A DNA stretch of 64,000 nt from Pseudomonas brassicacearum subsp. neoaurantiaca (GCF_013608025.1 NZ_VDLV01000036.1:8342-72341); one strand, 5' to 3'; shown: positions 31,730 to 40,859, numbered from the stretch's first letter. Notes: a model not told the origin generated them from the sequence alone. A program made the numbers and translations.

Positions 31730-33079
31730 ATGCACATCCATATTCTCGGTATTTGCGGCACTTTCATGGGTTCGATGGCGGTCCTGGCCAAGGAGCTGGG
31801 CCATCACGTGACGGGCTCCGACGCCAACGTCTATCCGCCGATGAGCACTCAACTGGAAGCCCAGGGCATCGAGCTGACCCAAGGCTATGACCCGGCGCAA
31901 TTGGACCCGGCGCCGGACCTGGTGGTCATCGGCAACGCCATGTCCCGTGGCAATCCGGCGGTGGAGTACGTGCTCAATAAAGGCCTGCCATACGTGTCCG
32001 GGCCGCAGTGGCTGGCCGACCACGTGTTGCAGGGTCGTTGGGTCCTGGCCGTGGCCGGCACCCATGGCAAGACCACCACCAGCAGCATGCTCGCCTGGGT
32101 TTTGGAGCACGCCGGCATGAGCCCGGGCTTCCTGATCGGTGGCGTGCCGCAGAACTTCTCCGTGTCGGCGCGCCTGGGCGGCACGCCGTTCTTCGTGATC
32201 GAGGCCGACGAATACGACAGCGCGTTTTTCGACAAGCGCTCGAAGTTCGTGCACTACCGTCCACGCACGGCGATCCTCAACAATCTCGAGTTCGATCACG
32301 CCGACATCTTCCCCGATCTGCCAGCCATCGAGCGTCAATTTCATCATCTGGTACGCACCATCCCTAGCGAAGGTTTAGTGATCCATCCGACCACCGAGCC
32401 GGCATTGCAGCGCGTGATCGAGATGGGCTGCTGGACCCCGGTGCAAACCACGGGCGCGGGCGGTCAATGGCAGGTGAAGTTGCTCAAGGATGACGGTTCC
32501 GAGTTCGAAGTGATGTTTGAGGGCCAGTCCCAAGGCATAGTCGAATGGGACATGACCGGCCAGCACAACGTCGCTAACGCCTTGGCGACCCTGGCGGCGG
32601 CCCGTCATGTTGGCGTGGTGCCATCCATGGGCATTGCCGCGTTGAGTGCCTTCAAAAGCGTGAAGCGGCGGATGGAGAAAGTCGCCGAGGTACGCGGCAT
32701 CACCATTTATGACGACTTCGCCCACCACCCGACCGCTATCGCCACCACGCTCGACGGTTTGCGCAAGCGCATCGGTGATGCGCCACTGATCGCGATCATC
32801 GAGCCGCGCTCCAACTCGATGAAGCTCGGCGCCCATCGCGACGGTTTGCCGGAAAGCGTGGTCGATGCCGACCAGGTGATCTGGTACGCACCGGCCAACC
32901 TGGGCTGGGACCTCGCTGCCACCGCCGCGCTGTGCACGGTGCCGTCGATCGTCAGCGATTCCCTGGAAGGCATCATTGAACGCGTGAAGAGCCAGGCCCA
33001 GCCCGGCACTCACGTGGTGATCATGAGCAACGGCGGCTTCGGCGGGCTGCACGGCAAACTCGCCGAGGCGCTGAAATGA
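31730..33079 (+). CDS. mpl: UDP-N-acetylmuramate:L-Ala-gamma-D-Glu-meso-DAP ligase
   Basis: A 449-residue Mur-ligase-family enzyme of peptidoglycan recycling. It joins the recovered tripeptide to UDP-MurNAc. Visible are the N-terminal ILGICGTFMGSMAVLAKELGH, the P-loop VAGTHGKTTTSSML, EADEYDSAFFDKRSKF and DDFAHHPTAI. The length is typical. The stop overlaps the ubiX start (ATGA), an arrangement conserved in pseudomonads. Confidence 0.97.
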   Translation: MHIHILGICGTFMGSMAVLAKELGHHVTGSDANVYPPMSTQLEAQGIELTQGYDPAQLDPAPDLVVIGNAMSRGNPAVEYVLNKGLPYVSGPQWLADHVLQGRWVLAVAGTHGKTTTSSMLAWVLEHAGMSPGFLIGGVPQNFSVSARLGGTPFFVIEADEYDSAFFDKRSKFVHYRPRTAILNNLEFDHADIFPDLPAIERQFHHLVRTIPSEGLVIHPTTEPALQRVIEMGCWTPVQTTGAGGQWQVKLLKDDGSEFEVMFEGQSQGIVEWDMTGQHNVANALATLAAARHVGVVPSMGIAALSAFKSVKRRMEKVAEVRGITIYDDFAHHPTAIATTLDGLRKRIGDAPLIAIIEPRSNSMKLGAHRDGLPESVVDADQVIWYAPANLGWDLAATAALCTVPSIVSDSLEGIIERVKSQAQPGTHVVIMSNGGFGGLHGKLAEALK

Positions 33080-33723
33080 ACACGCGTTTGCAGGACGGCG
33101 GCCCGGAGCGCATCACGCTGGCAATGACCGGTGCGTCCGGCGCCCAGTACGGCTTGCGCCTGCTCGATTGCCTGGTGCGCGAGGACCGCGAGGTGCATTT
33201 CCTCATCTCCAAGGCTGCACAATTAGTGATGGCCACCGAGACCGACGTGACCTTGCCGGCCAAGACCCAGATGATGCAGGCCTTCCTCACCGAATACACC
33301 GGTGCGGCGGCGGGGCAGATTCGCGTGTACGGCAAGGAAGACTGGATGTCGCCGGTGGCCTCGGGCTCCGGCGCGCCGGCGGCGATGGTGGTGGTGCCGT
33401 GTTCCACCGGGACGCTGTCGGCGATTGCCACCGGGGCCTGCAACAACCTGATCGAGCGCGCGGCGGACGTCACGCTCAAGGAGCGTCGCCAGTTGATCCT
33501 GGTGCCGCGGGAAGCGCCGTATTCGAGCATTCATCTGGAGCACATGCTCAAGCTGTCGAACATGGGCGTGACCATCCTGCCGGCGTCGCCGGGTTTCTAT
33601 CACCAGCCGCAGACCATTGATGACCTGATCGATTTCGTGGTCGCGCGGATTCTCAACCTTCTGAATATTCCCCAGGACATGTTGCCGCGCTGGGGCGAGC
33701 ATCATTTGAGCAGTGATGAATAA
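33076..33723 (+). CDS. ubiX: flavin prenyltransferase
   Basis: A 215-residue flavoprotein-fold enzyme that makes prenylated FMN for the UbiD decarboxylase in ubiquinone synthesis. Signatures are LAMTGASGAQYGLRLLD, VVVPCSTGTLSAIATGACNNL and LILVPREAPYSSIHLEHML. It overlaps mpl by 4 bp, so translation is probably coupled. Confidence 0.96.
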   Translation: MNTRLQDGGPERITLAMTGASGAQYGLRLLDCLVREDREVHFLISKAAQLVMATETDVTLPAKTQMMQAFLTEYTGAAAGQIRVYGKEDWMSPVASGSGAPAAMVVVPCSTGTLSAIATGACNNLIERAADVTLKERRQLILVPREAPYSSIHLEHMLKLSNMGVTILPASPGFYHQPQTIDDLIDFVVARILNLLNIPQDMLPRWGEHHLSSDE

Positions 33724-34000
33724 GCTGCTGGCGGTGTTGCTGGCCTTGCAACTGACCGGCTGCGCCACCGCCCGCACCCTCGACGCTGCGAAGCCGGGGG
33801 CGCCGGTGGTGTATGCGGGGACGCGCCTGGACTTGTATGCACTGAACGGTGGCTGCTGCGCCAAGGACCGTTTTGGGGCTGAAGCGCCGAGCTATCCAGG
33901 GCTCGATCTGCCGGGGAGTGCGCTGCTGGATACTTTGTTGTTGCCGTTGTCGTTGTTTACCGCGATAGGTGTGGGGTTTCAGGCTACGGGTGGGTTGTAA
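33716..34000 (+). CDS. YceK/YidQ-like small lipoprotein
   Basis: A 94-residue protein with a signal peptide and lipobox LTGC near residue 15, followed by PGAPVVYAGTRLDLYALNGGC and a hydrophobic ending LPGSALLDTLLLPLSLFTAIG, the layout of YceK/YidQ proteins. The function is unknown. It overlaps the ubiX 3' end by 8 bp; GTG 33713 is an alternative start. Probably cotranscribed with mpl-ubiX. Confidence 0.8.
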   Translation: MNKLLAVLLALQLTGCATARTLDAAKPGAPVVYAGTRLDLYALNGGCCAKDRFGAEAPSYPGLDLPGSALLDTLLLPLSLFTAIGVGFQATGGL

Positions 34001-34032
34001 CAAACGCTACAGTGCCTTGAACTGCTCACAAT

Positions 34033-34158
34033 CTGTGGCGAGGGAGCTTGCTCCCGCTGGGTCGGTCCGACGCTTCGGGCGGAGCAGCCCCAAGTTTTTC
34101 CCCCTGAAATCCAAGGCGACTGCTGCGCAGCCGAGCGGGAGCAAGCTCCCTCGCCACG
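34033..34158. repeat. REP family B, inverted pair
   Basis: A convergent 3'-3' gap element after the lipoprotein gene. Confidence 0.9.
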
Positions 34159-34191
34159 ATGAGTGCCTGGCTTTGGATCGGCGTTGCTTCC

Positions 34192-34269
34192 CATCGCGAG
34201 CAAGCTCGCTCCCACAGGAATTGCGTTCCACCTCGGTCCACTGTGGGAGCGAGCTTGCTCGCGAAGGCG
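34192..34269. repeat. REP family A, two copies in outward order
   Basis: The inverse copy comes first and the direct copy second, as at 27290. Lies 21 bp from the stop of the convergent gene. Confidence 0.88.
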
Positions 34270-34289
34270 TCCGACTCGGCACCACATGA

Positions 34290-34931
34290 CTATTTGCCGA
34301 GCTTGCGCAACTCATCCGACTCCACCACCCGCACCCCATCCTGTTCTTCCAGCGCAAGCCGCCACATGGCCCGGGCCAGTTGGCAGGCTTCGATGCCGTG
34401 GTATTTGCCTGGGATCAACTTGGACAACGGCCCGGCCAGTTGCTCGGCCAAGCGCGGTTCCACTCGGTCGCCCAGCAACAGCGAGGGCCGGCAAATGGTC
34501 AGTTGCGGCCAGTCCTGGGCCTTGAGGGCCGCTTCCATTTCACCTTTGACCCGGTTGTAGAAAATCGAGGACTTTGCATCGGCCCCCAGCGCGCTGATCA
34601 CGATCAGATGCCGTGCGCCCAACTCCCGGGCGCGTTTGGCGAAGGCCACCACCAGGTCCAGGTCCACCGCGCGAAAGGCCTGCTCGGAGCCGGCTTTCTT
34701 GATGGTGGTGCCGAGGCAGCAGAAGGCGATGTCGACCTGGCCTGTGAGCCGTGGCAGCAACTCGGCCGGTTCCCCAACCGGATTTTCCAAGTGCGGATGC
34801 TCGGCCAATGGGCGGCGGGAAGGGGCCAGGACTCGGGTGATGGTCGGCTCGTTGAGCAGCCGATCCAACAGGTGTTCCCCGGTCAACCCGGTCGCGCCGG
34901 CGAGCAAAACATGCTGAGGCGTCAAGTACAT
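34290..34931 (-). CDS. NAD(P)-binding oxidoreductase (atypical SDR, HTATIP2/YwnB-like)
   Basis: A 213-residue Rossmann-fold protein. The N-terminal nucleotide motif is VLLAGATGLTGEHLLDRLL, then DIAFCCLGTTIKKAGSEQAF, YNRVKGEMEAAL (SDR-type YxxxK) and CRPSLLLGDR. It resembles the short atypical SDR proteins near human HTATIP2/CC3. The substrate is unknown. It lies 27 bp downstream of the MORN-peptidase gene on the same strand. Confidence 0.85.
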   Translation of the reverse strand: MYLTPQHVLLAGATGLTGEHLLDRLLNEPTITRVLAPSRRPLAEHPHLENPVGEPAELLPRLTGQVDIAFCCLGTTIKKAGSEQAFRAVDLDLVVAFAKRARELGARHLIVISALGADAKSSIFYNRVKGEMEAALKAQDWPQLTICRPSLLLGDRVEPRLAEQLAGPLSKLIPGKYHGIEACQLARAMWRLALEEQDGVRVVESDELRKLGK

Positions 34932-34958
34932 AGTGTTTCCCCCTTGATACGGTTCAGC

Positions 34959-36677
34959 TTAGTTGCTCTTTTTGTCCTCGTCGTTCAGTGCAGCACTTTG
35001 CAACGCTTTGCGCGCCTGCTGTTTGCGTAGCAGTTGCCAGTGGGACAGCACGGTGCGGGGCGCCCAGATCTGCGGCTCCGAGGCTTCGAAATTGTCCGCC
35101 TGTTCCCGCTCGGCGACGATGCCCTTGGCACGCTTGAAGGCTTGTTCCAAATCATCGGTCTGGTTCAGCGCCTGGGCGAACAGGGCATCGCCAAAGTAAG
35201 TGAAGTTCGCCTCCTCCGAGCAGCCGAAGGACACCCGGTCGGCCCGCGAAGCGGTCATGACCAGGGTCCGTTCATCCTTGAGCGCCGGAATGAAACCACC
35301 GGAATAGCAGGCGGAAATCACCACGATCTTGTCACGGTTCTTCAGCGGCGCCAGCACCGCGGCGAGTTCGTCGGCGGGCAGGTCGGCCAGTTCCATGCGC
35401 GGTTGGTCGAGGACCAGCTCGTGCTCGCTGGTGCCGTGGCTGGTCAGGTAGATGAAGACCAAGTCTTCCGGGCCACTGCGTTCGGCCAGGGTGGCGACGG
35501 CGCGGCGCAGGCTCTCGCGGGTGGCCATGGGGCGGTCGCCGAGGTGGTCGCGGTGGTTCACCAGGCGGATCTGGCCGAAGGCGCCGAAGCGGCTGGCAAG
35601 CATGTTGGCGACGTAGTCGGACTCGCGCAGGAACACGCTTTGCTTGCCGTCGCCGCCCAGGGTCAGGCTGTACAGCTCCACCGCTGGCGTCGAGGCCGGG
35701 ATGTTGGCGAGGGCGTCGTCCAGCAGCCGGCCTTGGGCCAGGATGCCGAGTTCGAGCACATCCGGCAGCAGTCTGCCATCGGCGTCGCGTATCCGCTGGC
35801 CGTTCGCCCAGGTGCCGCTTTGCACGGTGCCGTCAGTCAGCACCAGGGTGCCGCGCCCGTGGTAGCTGTCGCTTTCGAACTGGCCGGTGTAGAAGCTGCC
35901 ATCGGGCAGGTTCAGGCGACCCTCGCCGGTGAAGCGCCAATCGTTGAAATGCCCAAGGTAATGGCTGCCGTCGGCGCCGATCAATTCGCCCTTGCCGGTC
36001 AGTGCGCCATCCTTGAACTGGCCGATCCAGACATCGCCGTCGGCGTTTTCGTAGCGGCCGCGTCCGTTGAGTTGGTTGTTCCTGAAACCGCCAATGTAGA
36101 CATCGCCATCGGCGCTATTGAAGGTGCCCTTGCCCTGGAGCTGGCCGTCGACGAAATGCCCGGTGAACTGGTTGCCGCTGGCGTCGAAGCGCTGGCCTTC
36201 GCCGTTGGGCTTGCCGTTGACGAACGGGCCTTGGTACTGGCTGCCGTCGTCGAGTTCGAGGCGGCCGAGGCCGGCATAGCGGTCGGCCTTGAACTCGCCC
36301 CGGTAGGTCATGCCGTTTTCCTTGAGCGTCCCTTCGCCGTCCCGCCGGCCCTGCTTGAAGCCACCGGTGTAGCTGCTGGTCGGCGTGGTCAGGCTGCCCT
36401 GGCCGTGGAACAGCCCATGCTCGAATTGGCCGCGATAAACCTCGCCGTTGCTGCCGTGCCATTCGCCGGCGCCGTGCCACTGACCCTTGTCGAATTGCCC
36501 GGCGTACCAACTGCCGTTGGGGTAATCGATGCGCCCCTGGCCTTGCAGGAGGCCGTCCACCAGATCGCCGCGATAGCGCCCACCGTCGGGCAGGCGGGCA
36601 TCGGGAGGCAACGGCGATTCGCCGTCGCCGCAAGCGGTGAGCAGGAGAGCCAGGGTCAGGGGGACAAGTGCGCGCAT
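34959..36677 (-). CDS. MORN-repeat lipoprotein fused to a C13-type cysteine peptidase domain
   Basis: A 572-residue protein. The signal peptide ends at lipobox LTAC (near residue 16), so it is anchored in the envelope. About twelve MORN repeats (pattern YxGxFxxGxxxGxG, for example YRGQFEHGLFHGQG) run to about residue 310. After a linker comes a caspase-like C13 (legumain-type) domain with His in FIYLTSHGT (about 414) and Cys in VVISACYSGGF (about 455), both catalytic positions intact. C13 proteases cut after Asn/Asp; MORN repeats bind lipids or proteins. The role is unknown. ATG 36677 is chosen from the signal peptide; a longer frame starts at 36746. Confidence 0.88.
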   Translation of the reverse strand: MRALVPLTLALLLTACGDGESPLPPDARLPDGGRYRGDLVDGLLQGQGRIDYPNGSWYAGQFDKGQWHGAGEWHGSNGEVYRGQFEHGLFHGQGSLTTPTSSYTGGFKQGRRDGEGTLKENGMTYRGEFKADRYAGLGRLELDDGSQYQGPFVNGKPNGEGQRFDASGNQFTGHFVDGQLQGKGTFNSADGDVYIGGFRNNQLNGRGRYENADGDVWIGQFKDGALTGKGELIGADGSHYLGHFNDWRFTGEGRLNLPDGSFYTGQFESDSYHGRGTLVLTDGTVQSGTWANGQRIRDADGRLLPDVLELGILAQGRLLDDALANIPASTPAVELYSLTLGGDGKQSVFLRESDYVANMLASRFGAFGQIRLVNHRDHLGDRPMATRESLRRAVATLAERSGPEDLVFIYLTSHGTSEHELVLDQPRMELADLPADELAAVLAPLKNRDKIVVISACYSGGFIPALKDERTLVMTASRADRVSFGCSEEANFTYFGDALFAQALNQTDDLEQAFKRAKGIVAEREQADNFEASEPQIWAPRTVLSHWQLLRKQQARKALQSAALNDEDKKSN

Positions 36678-36770
36678 AACGGGATCCAAGTAATCAGGCG
36701 ACGAGTATGCCGCAGCTATGCGCGTTGAAGCGATGCGAAACTGCATGAGCGGTTTCGCGACCGCAAGGGT

Positions 36771-37226
36771 CTACACGAAGCAGAGTGACAGTGGCTCGGC
36801 GATGTAGGCCGGTTTTTCCGACCCTTCGATTTCCAGGGTAGCGGTCGCCTTGAGCAGCCACTGGCCGGGTTTTTTCTCGGTGGCGTCCACCAGTTCGACC
36901 TTGAGCCGGACCTTGGAATCGACTTTTACCGGCTGGATGAAGCGCACGCTGTCCAGCCCATAGTTGACGACCATCTTCACGCCCTCGGGCAAAATCAGGA
37001 TGTCTTCCATCAGTTTGGGCATCAGCGACAGCGACAGGAAACCATGGGCGATGGTGCTGCCGAACGGGGTCTGCGCGGCCTTCACCGGATCGACGTGGAT
37101 GAATTGGAAGTCGCCAGTGGCTTCGGCGAACAGGTTGATGCGGTCCTGATCGATGGTCAGCCAATCGGAACATCCGAGTTCCTTGCCGACATAATCCTTG
37201 AGCGCTGTAACGGGAACGTAGGGCAT
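36771..37226 (-). CDS. MaoC-like (R)-specific enoyl-CoA hydratase
   Basis: A 151-residue single hot-dog protein. FAEATGDFQFIHVDP holds the catalytic Asp/His pair, and the hydratase-2 motif continues as TPFGSTIAHGFLSLSLMPKL. Such enzymes hydrate enoyl-CoA, in some species supplying PHA monomers. AAGGAGA just before ATG 37226 fixes the start. It stands alone on the minus strand, 93 bp upstream of the MORN-peptidase gene. Confidence 0.9.
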   Translation of the reverse strand: MPYVPVTALKDYVGKELGCSDWLTIDQDRINLFAEATGDFQFIHVDPVKAAQTPFGSTIAHGFLSLSLMPKLMEDILILPEGVKMVVNYGLDSVRFIQPVKVDSKVRLKVELVDATEKKPGQWLLKATATLEIEGSEKPAYIAEPLSLCFV

Positions 37227-37414
37227 TGCGACTCTCCTTGGTTCATCTGTCCTGCTTTTATGGAACGGGGATCTGCGCCCCCGAGAACCACTGTAGATCA
37301 ACATGGCGCGCCGGGAAGGTCACCGACCATGCTTTTTACGAATGCCGAACCATAGGGCGGGCATGCTTATAATGCCGGCGCATTCATTGCAATGCTGTTC
37401 ACCCAGGCGCTTTT

Positions 37415-37505
37415 CGTGGCGAGGGAGCTTGCTCCCGCTTGAGTGCGAAGCACTCATGAAACAGGGCTGCTGCGCAGCCCGGCGGGAGCAAGCTCCCTTG
37501 CCACG
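37415..37505. repeat. REP family B, inverted pair
   Basis: Fills the divergent gap 37227-37573 between the MaoC gene and the LrgA-like gene; one arm has CTTGCCAC in place of CTCGCCAC. Promoters for both genes must lie in the remaining about 250 bp; none is obvious. Confidence 0.87.
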
Positions 37506-37573
37506 GAATCATTCCGCTTGCTGGCGTGAACCGTATTGGGCGGGTTTTTTGAGGCTGTGAGGGGAGAGAGCGG

Positions 37574-37939
37574 ATGTTGCTAAGGGGCCTGACCTGGCTG
37601 GTGCTGTTCCAATTGCTGGGCACCGCCATCAATCATTTGTTCCTGCCGATCCTGCCGGGGCCGATCGTGGGCCTGCTGCTGATGCTGGGCTACCTGATCG
37701 CTCGCGGCGAAGTGAGCGAGCCATTGAACCTGGCCGCCAGCAGCTTGTTGCGCTACTTGCCATTGCTGCTGGTGCCGCCGGCGGTGGGGGTGATGGTCTA
37801 TGCGCGGGCAATCGCCGCCGACTTCTGGGCCATCGTCGGTGCGCTGGTGCTGTCGTTGGTCCTGTCCGTGATGCTGACGGGCGTGCTGATGCAGCGCCTG
37901 GCCCGGCGCCACGTTGTCGAGCCGGAGGACGCGCCATGA
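37574..37939 (+). CDS. CidA/LrgA-family holin-like membrane protein
   Basis: A 121-residue protein with four hydrophobic segments and the family pattern LFQLLGTAINHLFLPILPGPIVGLLLML and LFVP-like YLPLLLVPPAVGVMVY. CidA/LrgA proteins pair with CidB/LrgB in murein hydrolase control, cell lysis and, more recently, pyruvate transport. It overlaps the next gene by 4 bp (ATGA). Confidence 0.9.
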   Translation: MLLRGLTWLVLFQLLGTAINHLFLPILPGPIVGLLLMLGYLIARGEVSEPLNLAASSLLRYLPLLLVPPAVGVMVYARAIAADFWAIVGALVLSLVLSVMLTGVLMQRLARRHVVEPEDAP

Positions 37940-38652
37940 TGTTCGATTGGCAGGGCGCCTGGACCTCCGTCATCCACCATCCGCTGTTTGGCATCGGCAT
38001 TACCCTGGGTGCCTACCAATTGGTGCTGGCGGCGTTCGAAAAGACCCGCTGGGTGTTTCTCCAGCCGGTATTGATGTCGATGCTGGTGCTGATTGCCGTG
38101 CTGGTGGGCTGTGGCATCAGCTACGCCGAGTACCGCAAGAGCACTGAAATCCTCAGCATCCTGCTGGGGCCGGCGACCGTGGCGCTGGCGGTGCCGCTGT
38201 ACTTGAACCTGCGGCGAATCCGTCAATTGTTCTGGCCGATTTTTACTACGCTGGTGATAGGCGGGGTGTTTGCCACCGGTTCCGCCGTGGTGCTGGGCTG
38301 GGCGTTTGGCGCCGAGCACATGATTCTCATGACGATGGCACCCAAGTCCGTGACTTCGCCCATCGCCATGCTGGTGGCCGAGCAGATCGGTGGCGTGGCG
38401 GCGATGGCGGCGGTGTTTGTGTTGATCACCGGTGTGCTCGGGGCGATCCTCGGCCCGAGCATTCTGACCCGGTTGGGTGTCCACAGTCCCGAGGCCCGGG
38501 GTATGGCCCTGGGCCTGACGGCCCACGCGGTGGGCACGTCGGTGGCATTGCAGGAAAGTGAAGAAACCGGTGCCTTCGCGGCGCTGGCGATGAGTCTGAT
38601 GGGCGTGGCCACGGCGGTGCTGCTGCCGCTGGTGGTGTCGATGACGGTTTAA
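37936..38652 (+). CDS. LrgB/CidB-family membrane protein
   Basis: A 238-residue polytopic protein, partner of the LrgA-like protein. Family stretches are ILLGPATVALAVPLYLNL, KSVTSPIAM and ARGMALGLTAHAVGTS. Known family members act in lysis regulation or metabolite (pyruvate) uptake. Translation is coupled to the upstream gene. Confidence 0.92.
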   Translation: MMFDWQGAWTSVIHHPLFGIGITLGAYQLVLAAFEKTRWVFLQPVLMSMLVLIAVLVGCGISYAEYRKSTEILSILLGPATVALAVPLYLNLRRIRQLFWPIFTTLVIGGVFATGSAVVLGWAFGAEHMILMTMAPKSVTSPIAMLVAEQIGGVAAMAAVFVLITGVLGAILGPSILTRLGVHSPEARGMALGLTAHAVGTSVALQESEETGAFAALAMSLMGVATAVLLPLVVSMTV

Positions 38653-38662
38653 GGAATGAGTT

Positions 38663-39253
38663 ATGAGCTTGCCGCTGTTTCCGTTGAACACCGTGTTGTT
38701 CCCCGGTTGCATTCTCGATCTGCAGATTTTCGAGGCGCGTTACCTCGACATGATCGGACGCTGCATGAAAAAGGGCGAAGGCTTCGGGGTGGTGTGCATC
38801 CTCGATGGCGAGGAAGTCGGCATCGCGCCTGACGGCTATGCGCGGGTCGGCTGTGAAGCGCTGATCACCGATTTTTCCCAGCAGGAGAACGGCCTGCTGG
38901 GCATTCGTGTGCAGGGCGGCCGGCGTTTTCTCGTGCACAGCAGCAGCGTCCAGGCTGATCAGCTCACCGTGGCTGAGATTGAATGGTTGGAGGATGAGCC
39001 GGAACAACCGCTGCAGGATGAAGATGCCGACCTGGTGGCGCTGCTCAAGGCCTTGGCCGAGCACCCGATGGTCGAGGCGCTGAACATGGGCACCGAGGCG
39101 ACCGGGCAGCAGTCTCTCGCCAATCAGTTGGCCTATCTGCTGCCGTTCAACGAACTGGACAAGCTCGACCTGTTGCAACTCGACGACCCGCAACAGCGGC
39201 TGGATGCGATCCAGGCGTTGCTCGATGAGTTGCAGGGCGAGCTGTTTGCCTGA
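38663..39253 (+). CDS. Lon-N-domain protein (LON peptidase substrate-binding family)
   Basis: A 196-residue soluble protein consisting of the Lon N-terminal substrate-binding domain only: LPLFPLNTVLFPGCILDLQIFE and a helical C-terminal half (HPMVEALNMG, ANQLAYLLPF). It has no ATPase or protease domain. The function is not established; it may act as an adaptor. It follows lrgB by 10 bp, so cotranscription is likely. Confidence 0.9.
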   Translation: MSLPLFPLNTVLFPGCILDLQIFEARYLDMIGRCMKKGEGFGVVCILDGEEVGIAPDGYARVGCEALITDFSQQENGLLGIRVQGGRRFLVHSSSVQADQLTVAEIEWLEDEPEQPLQDEDADLVALLKALAEHPMVEALNMGTEATGQQSLANQLAYLLPFNELDKLDLLQLDDPQQRLDAIQALLDELQGELFA

Positions 39254-39282
39254 CGTACATCCATGGAGAAGCACCGATCCCT

Positions 39283-39374
39283 TGTGGGAGCGAGCTTGCT
39301 CGCGATAGCGGCGGGTCAGCTTGCATCATTGTTGAATGTACAGCCGCCATCGCGAGCAAGCTCGCTCCCACAGG
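39283..39374. repeat. REP family A, inverted pair
   Basis: Sits in the convergent gap between the Lon-domain gene and the DedA-PAP2 gene. Confidence 0.92.
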
Positions 39375-39393
39375 GAAACACTGTGTCTTGGGG

Positions 39394-40710
39394 TCAATAG
39401 GCATACCGCAACATTGCATGCGGCAAATGCCGCAGCGCGAAGAAGCTGAACACCGCCATCAGCGCCGGCAGAATCAGCCACCAGATTTTCGGCGGCATGG
39501 CGCGCAGCGGCTCCTGGCGTTGGCTCAGCCACAGCACGGCGGCGCAGACGCTGGCGGCGAGCATGGCGCCGGCAACGATGTCGCTCGGCCAATGAGCGCC
39601 GAGGTACACCCGCGACAGGGCAATGGCCAACGCCGGCAATGAGCCGAGCAGCAGCCAGGTCAGGCGCAGGCGCGGCGGTTGGCCGCGACCGGCCAGTACG
39701 GCGAGGCTCAGGAACAGGGCAAATGCGCCGGAGGCGTGACCGCTGGGCATGCTGTAGCTGGTCAAGGGATCGGTGAGGATTTCCGGGCGCACGCGGGCGA
39801 AAAAGTGCTTGGTGCCGGTGTTCGCCAGGGCGGTGAGCAACATGGTCGCCCCGGCAAAGATCGCCTGCCGCCACTGGCGCGCCAATAACAGCAGCCCGGT
39901 CAGCAGGGCGCTGAAGATCAGCATGTTGCGAAATTCACCGATCAGCGTGAACGTCACGGCGATTTCATCCAGCGTCGCGCTGCGATGTTCTTGCACCAGT
40001 GCCATCAAGCCTCGGTCGAAGGCTTCCAGGTAGCGAAAACCGATAAACAGACTGATCAGGATCGCCAGGCCAACTCCCGCGATGATTGCCGAGGCATGGC
40101 GATGGCGGCGCAGGCTGCTGTTGACGCTCAGGCCGAGCATCAACGCGATGCTGCCGATGACGACGCCAGCCTGCGGCCAGAAGCCTTCGGGCAATGGCAG
40201 GCGGAATGCCGCGCCAGTGGCCCAGCCCGGCAGCAGATAGGCGACGGTCCAGCCTGATGCGGCCACCAGGCTGACGAGGGCGAAGCGCGGGAACGGCATG
40301 TCACACATCCCGGCCACCATCGGCAGCATCGGTCGCAACGGGCCGATAAAGCGCCCCACCAGCAGGCTGGCGATGCCGTAGCGTTGGAAATAGTTTTCCG
40401 CCGCGCTCATCCATTCCGGATGATGCCGCAGCCCCGGCAGGCGGCGGATGTTCTGGTGGAAATGCCGGCCCAGGAAGTACGACACCAGGTCCCCCAACAA
40501 TCCGCCGAGAAGGCCCAGCAACAAGGTTTCACCCAAGGACAACGCACCACTGCCGGCCAGTACTGTGATCGCGAACAACAGCACGGTGCCCGGCACGATC
40601 AACCCGGCGATGGCCAGGCATTCAACGCATGCGACGACGAACACCGCCACCGCCAGCCACTGCGGATTGACGGTCAGCCAGCCGGTAATGCTATCGAGCC
40701 ATGGGCCCAT
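39394..40710 (-). CDS. DedA-PAP2 fusion membrane phosphatase
   Basis: A 438-residue bipartite inner-membrane protein. Residues about 20-190 are a DedA/VTT domain (LGDLVSYFLGRHF, GRFIGPLRPMLPMVAG). The C-terminal half is a PAP2 phosphatase with KHFFARVRP, SMPSGHASGAFAL and SRVYLGAHWPSDIV, the three classic acid-phosphatase motifs. Likely substrates are undecaprenyl-PP or phosphatidate; the fusion couples lipid transport or recycling with dephosphorylation (inference). A single gene flanked by REPs. Confidence 0.92.
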   Translation of the reverse strand: MGPWLDSITGWLTVNPQWLAVAVFVVACVECLAIAGLIVPGTVLLFAITVLAGSGALSLGETLLLGLLGGLLGDLVSYFLGRHFHQNIRRLPGLRHHPEWMSAAENYFQRYGIASLLVGRFIGPLRPMLPMVAGMCDMPFPRFALVSLVAASGWTVAYLLPGWATGAAFRLPLPEGFWPQAGVVIGSIALMLGLSVNSSLRRHRHASAIIAGVGLAILISLFIGFRYLEAFDRGLMALVQEHRSATLDEIAVTFTLIGEFRNMLIFSALLTGLLLLARQWRQAIFAGATMLLTALANTGTKHFFARVRPEILTDPLTSYSMPSGHASGAFALFLSLAVLAGRGQPPRLRLTWLLLGSLPALAIALSRVYLGAHWPSDIVAGAMLAASVCAAVLWLSQRQEPLRAMPPKIWWLILPALMAVFSFFALRHLPHAMLRYAY

Positions 40711-40754
40711 AAAGACAACTCCTTTGAATGTTGATGGGCATGCACCGAACCCCC

Positions 40755-40844
40755 TGTGGGAGCGAGCTTGCTCGCGATAGCGGTGTGTCAGTCGCCATTT
40801 GTTTCACAGGTCCGACGCTATCGCGAGCAAGCTCGCTCCCACAA
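40755..40844. repeat. REP family A, inverted pair
   Basis: Lies between two minus-strand genes, 16 bp after the glycosylase stop and upstream of the DedA-PAP2 start. Confidence 0.92.
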
Positions 40845-40859
40845 TGGACAGCGTAGGGT

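Noticed and set aside
29321..32347. 1008-codon minus-strand frame opposite eatR and mpl
   Set aside because: It crosses REPs, the heptamer repeat and two well-supported plus-strand genes; its amino-acid composition is typical of antisense reading.
35034..36728. 564-codon plus-strand frame opposite the MORN-peptidase gene
   Set aside because: The apparent repeats are antisense of the MORN repeats; there is no start signal or domain.
37941..38147. Small alternative-frame proteins inside lrgB and many other genes
   Set aside because: They overlap strong genes completely, have no RBS and biased compositions.
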